A model generated the notes under the pieces. It searched no databases. It was not told the DNA's origin and saw only the letters and a program-made list of their open reading frames with translations. Made by a program: the position numbers and the translations under genes. A stretch of 64,000 nt of DNA, taken from NCBI GenBank assembly GCA_009602735.1, contig WELA01009535.1:604961-668960 (forward strand). Direction: 5' to 3'. Position 1 is the first letter of the stretch. Each line of letters starts with the position of its first letter. The stretch comes from Mesotaenium endlicherianum. Taxonomy: Eukaryota > Streptophyta > Zygnematophyceae > Zygnematales > Mesotaeniaceae. Positions 63,625-64,000 of the stretch are shown one piece after another.

Positions 63625-64000
63625 TGTAATGAATCAGTATATTAGTGGATATAATAATCGAGAGCAGTAGGTTGAAGTCAACTTAAGTCAGCTTGCTGAC
63701 ACATTCTTTGACAGCCAGCTAACTTCCGTACTCGGTAGCAGCAAACTGCCTAGATATGCATCCAAGTGTAATATGCTAGATGAATGGCCAAATGACATCC
63801 CTAGGATAGATGGCGATTCGGGATGATGGGAGATGGCGGTGGATTTGGTTAATCGAGGTCTTGCCAGCGTGGTTAACTACCGGGTAGGCGGTGCCATCGC
63901 ACTTGCTGTTGAACAGTAAACTCATTCCATGTACATATGCTAAGTGTTGCTCTCGAGTTCGGCATTCGGAAACGAGGCCAACTCTCTTGTACAGCTTACT
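63625..64000 (+). repeat. Family B LTR, running off the window
   Basis: Begins TGTAATGAATCAG like the LTR at 51887, lacks an internal segment of about 110 bp, and then follows it through ATATGCTAGATGAATGGCC and the rest to the window end, with many substitutions. Position after a polypurine tract makes it a 3' LTR, possibly that of forward element B, although the divergence is large for a single element. Confidence 0.8.

Overview
This is nuclear DNA from a green, plant-type eukaryote, most likely a streptophyte alga or another early-diverging plant lineage; the species cannot be fixed from the sequence. The evidence is spliced genes with GT-AG introns, a WW-domain DEAD-box RNA helicase of the plant RH14/40/46 type, a plant-style farnesylatable type I Hsp40, a secreted protein running into an SP-rich hydroxyproline-type tail, and chromodomain Ty3/gypsy retrotransposons. 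It is a draft assembly: three long N runs and five single-N joins are present.

Positions 1-38,918 hold five host genes, all reconstructed here with consistent intron phases. A secreted protein with a proline-rich tail (minus, cut by the window edge) is followed by a condensation/acyltransferase-like gene (plus, 11 exons seen, one hidden in a gap). Next come a complete 425-aa DnaJ/Hsp40 (minus, 7 exons), a complete 670-aa WW/DEAD-box/RS helicase (minus, 6 exons) and a complete 937-aa GLG1-type cysteine-rich Golgi membrane protein (minus, 18 exons). They are unrelated housekeeping or secretory genes, not an operon. A solo LTR with a perfect 5-bp target duplication lies between the Hsp40 and the helicase.

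Positions 40,472-64,000 are a retrotransposon nest. Element D (40,472-45,150) is a complete young non-autonomous LTR element with near-identical LTRs and a perfect target duplication, derived from the same lineage as element C. After a degenerate ~373-bp satellite comes family A: an LTR with a polypurine tract on its left and a primer-binding site on its right, then gag and a broken pol. The gag-pol overlap of A carries a textbook -1 frameshift signal. Family B follows as an inverted broken copy (B') and a forward copy with LTR, gag, pol and chromodomain. Family C is inverted in the 3' part of B.

The most novel signal is a third ORF downstream of pol in both copies of family B. It encodes a charged coiled coil followed by a shared YRYTV-type block, and sits in the position where env would be. 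Further points: all three readable primer-binding sites share the same variant TGGTATCGGAGC; the premature stops in B and C all look like C-to-T changes in CG or CHG context; and the single-N joins are flanked by duplicated sequence, which marks them as unmerged assembly overlaps.
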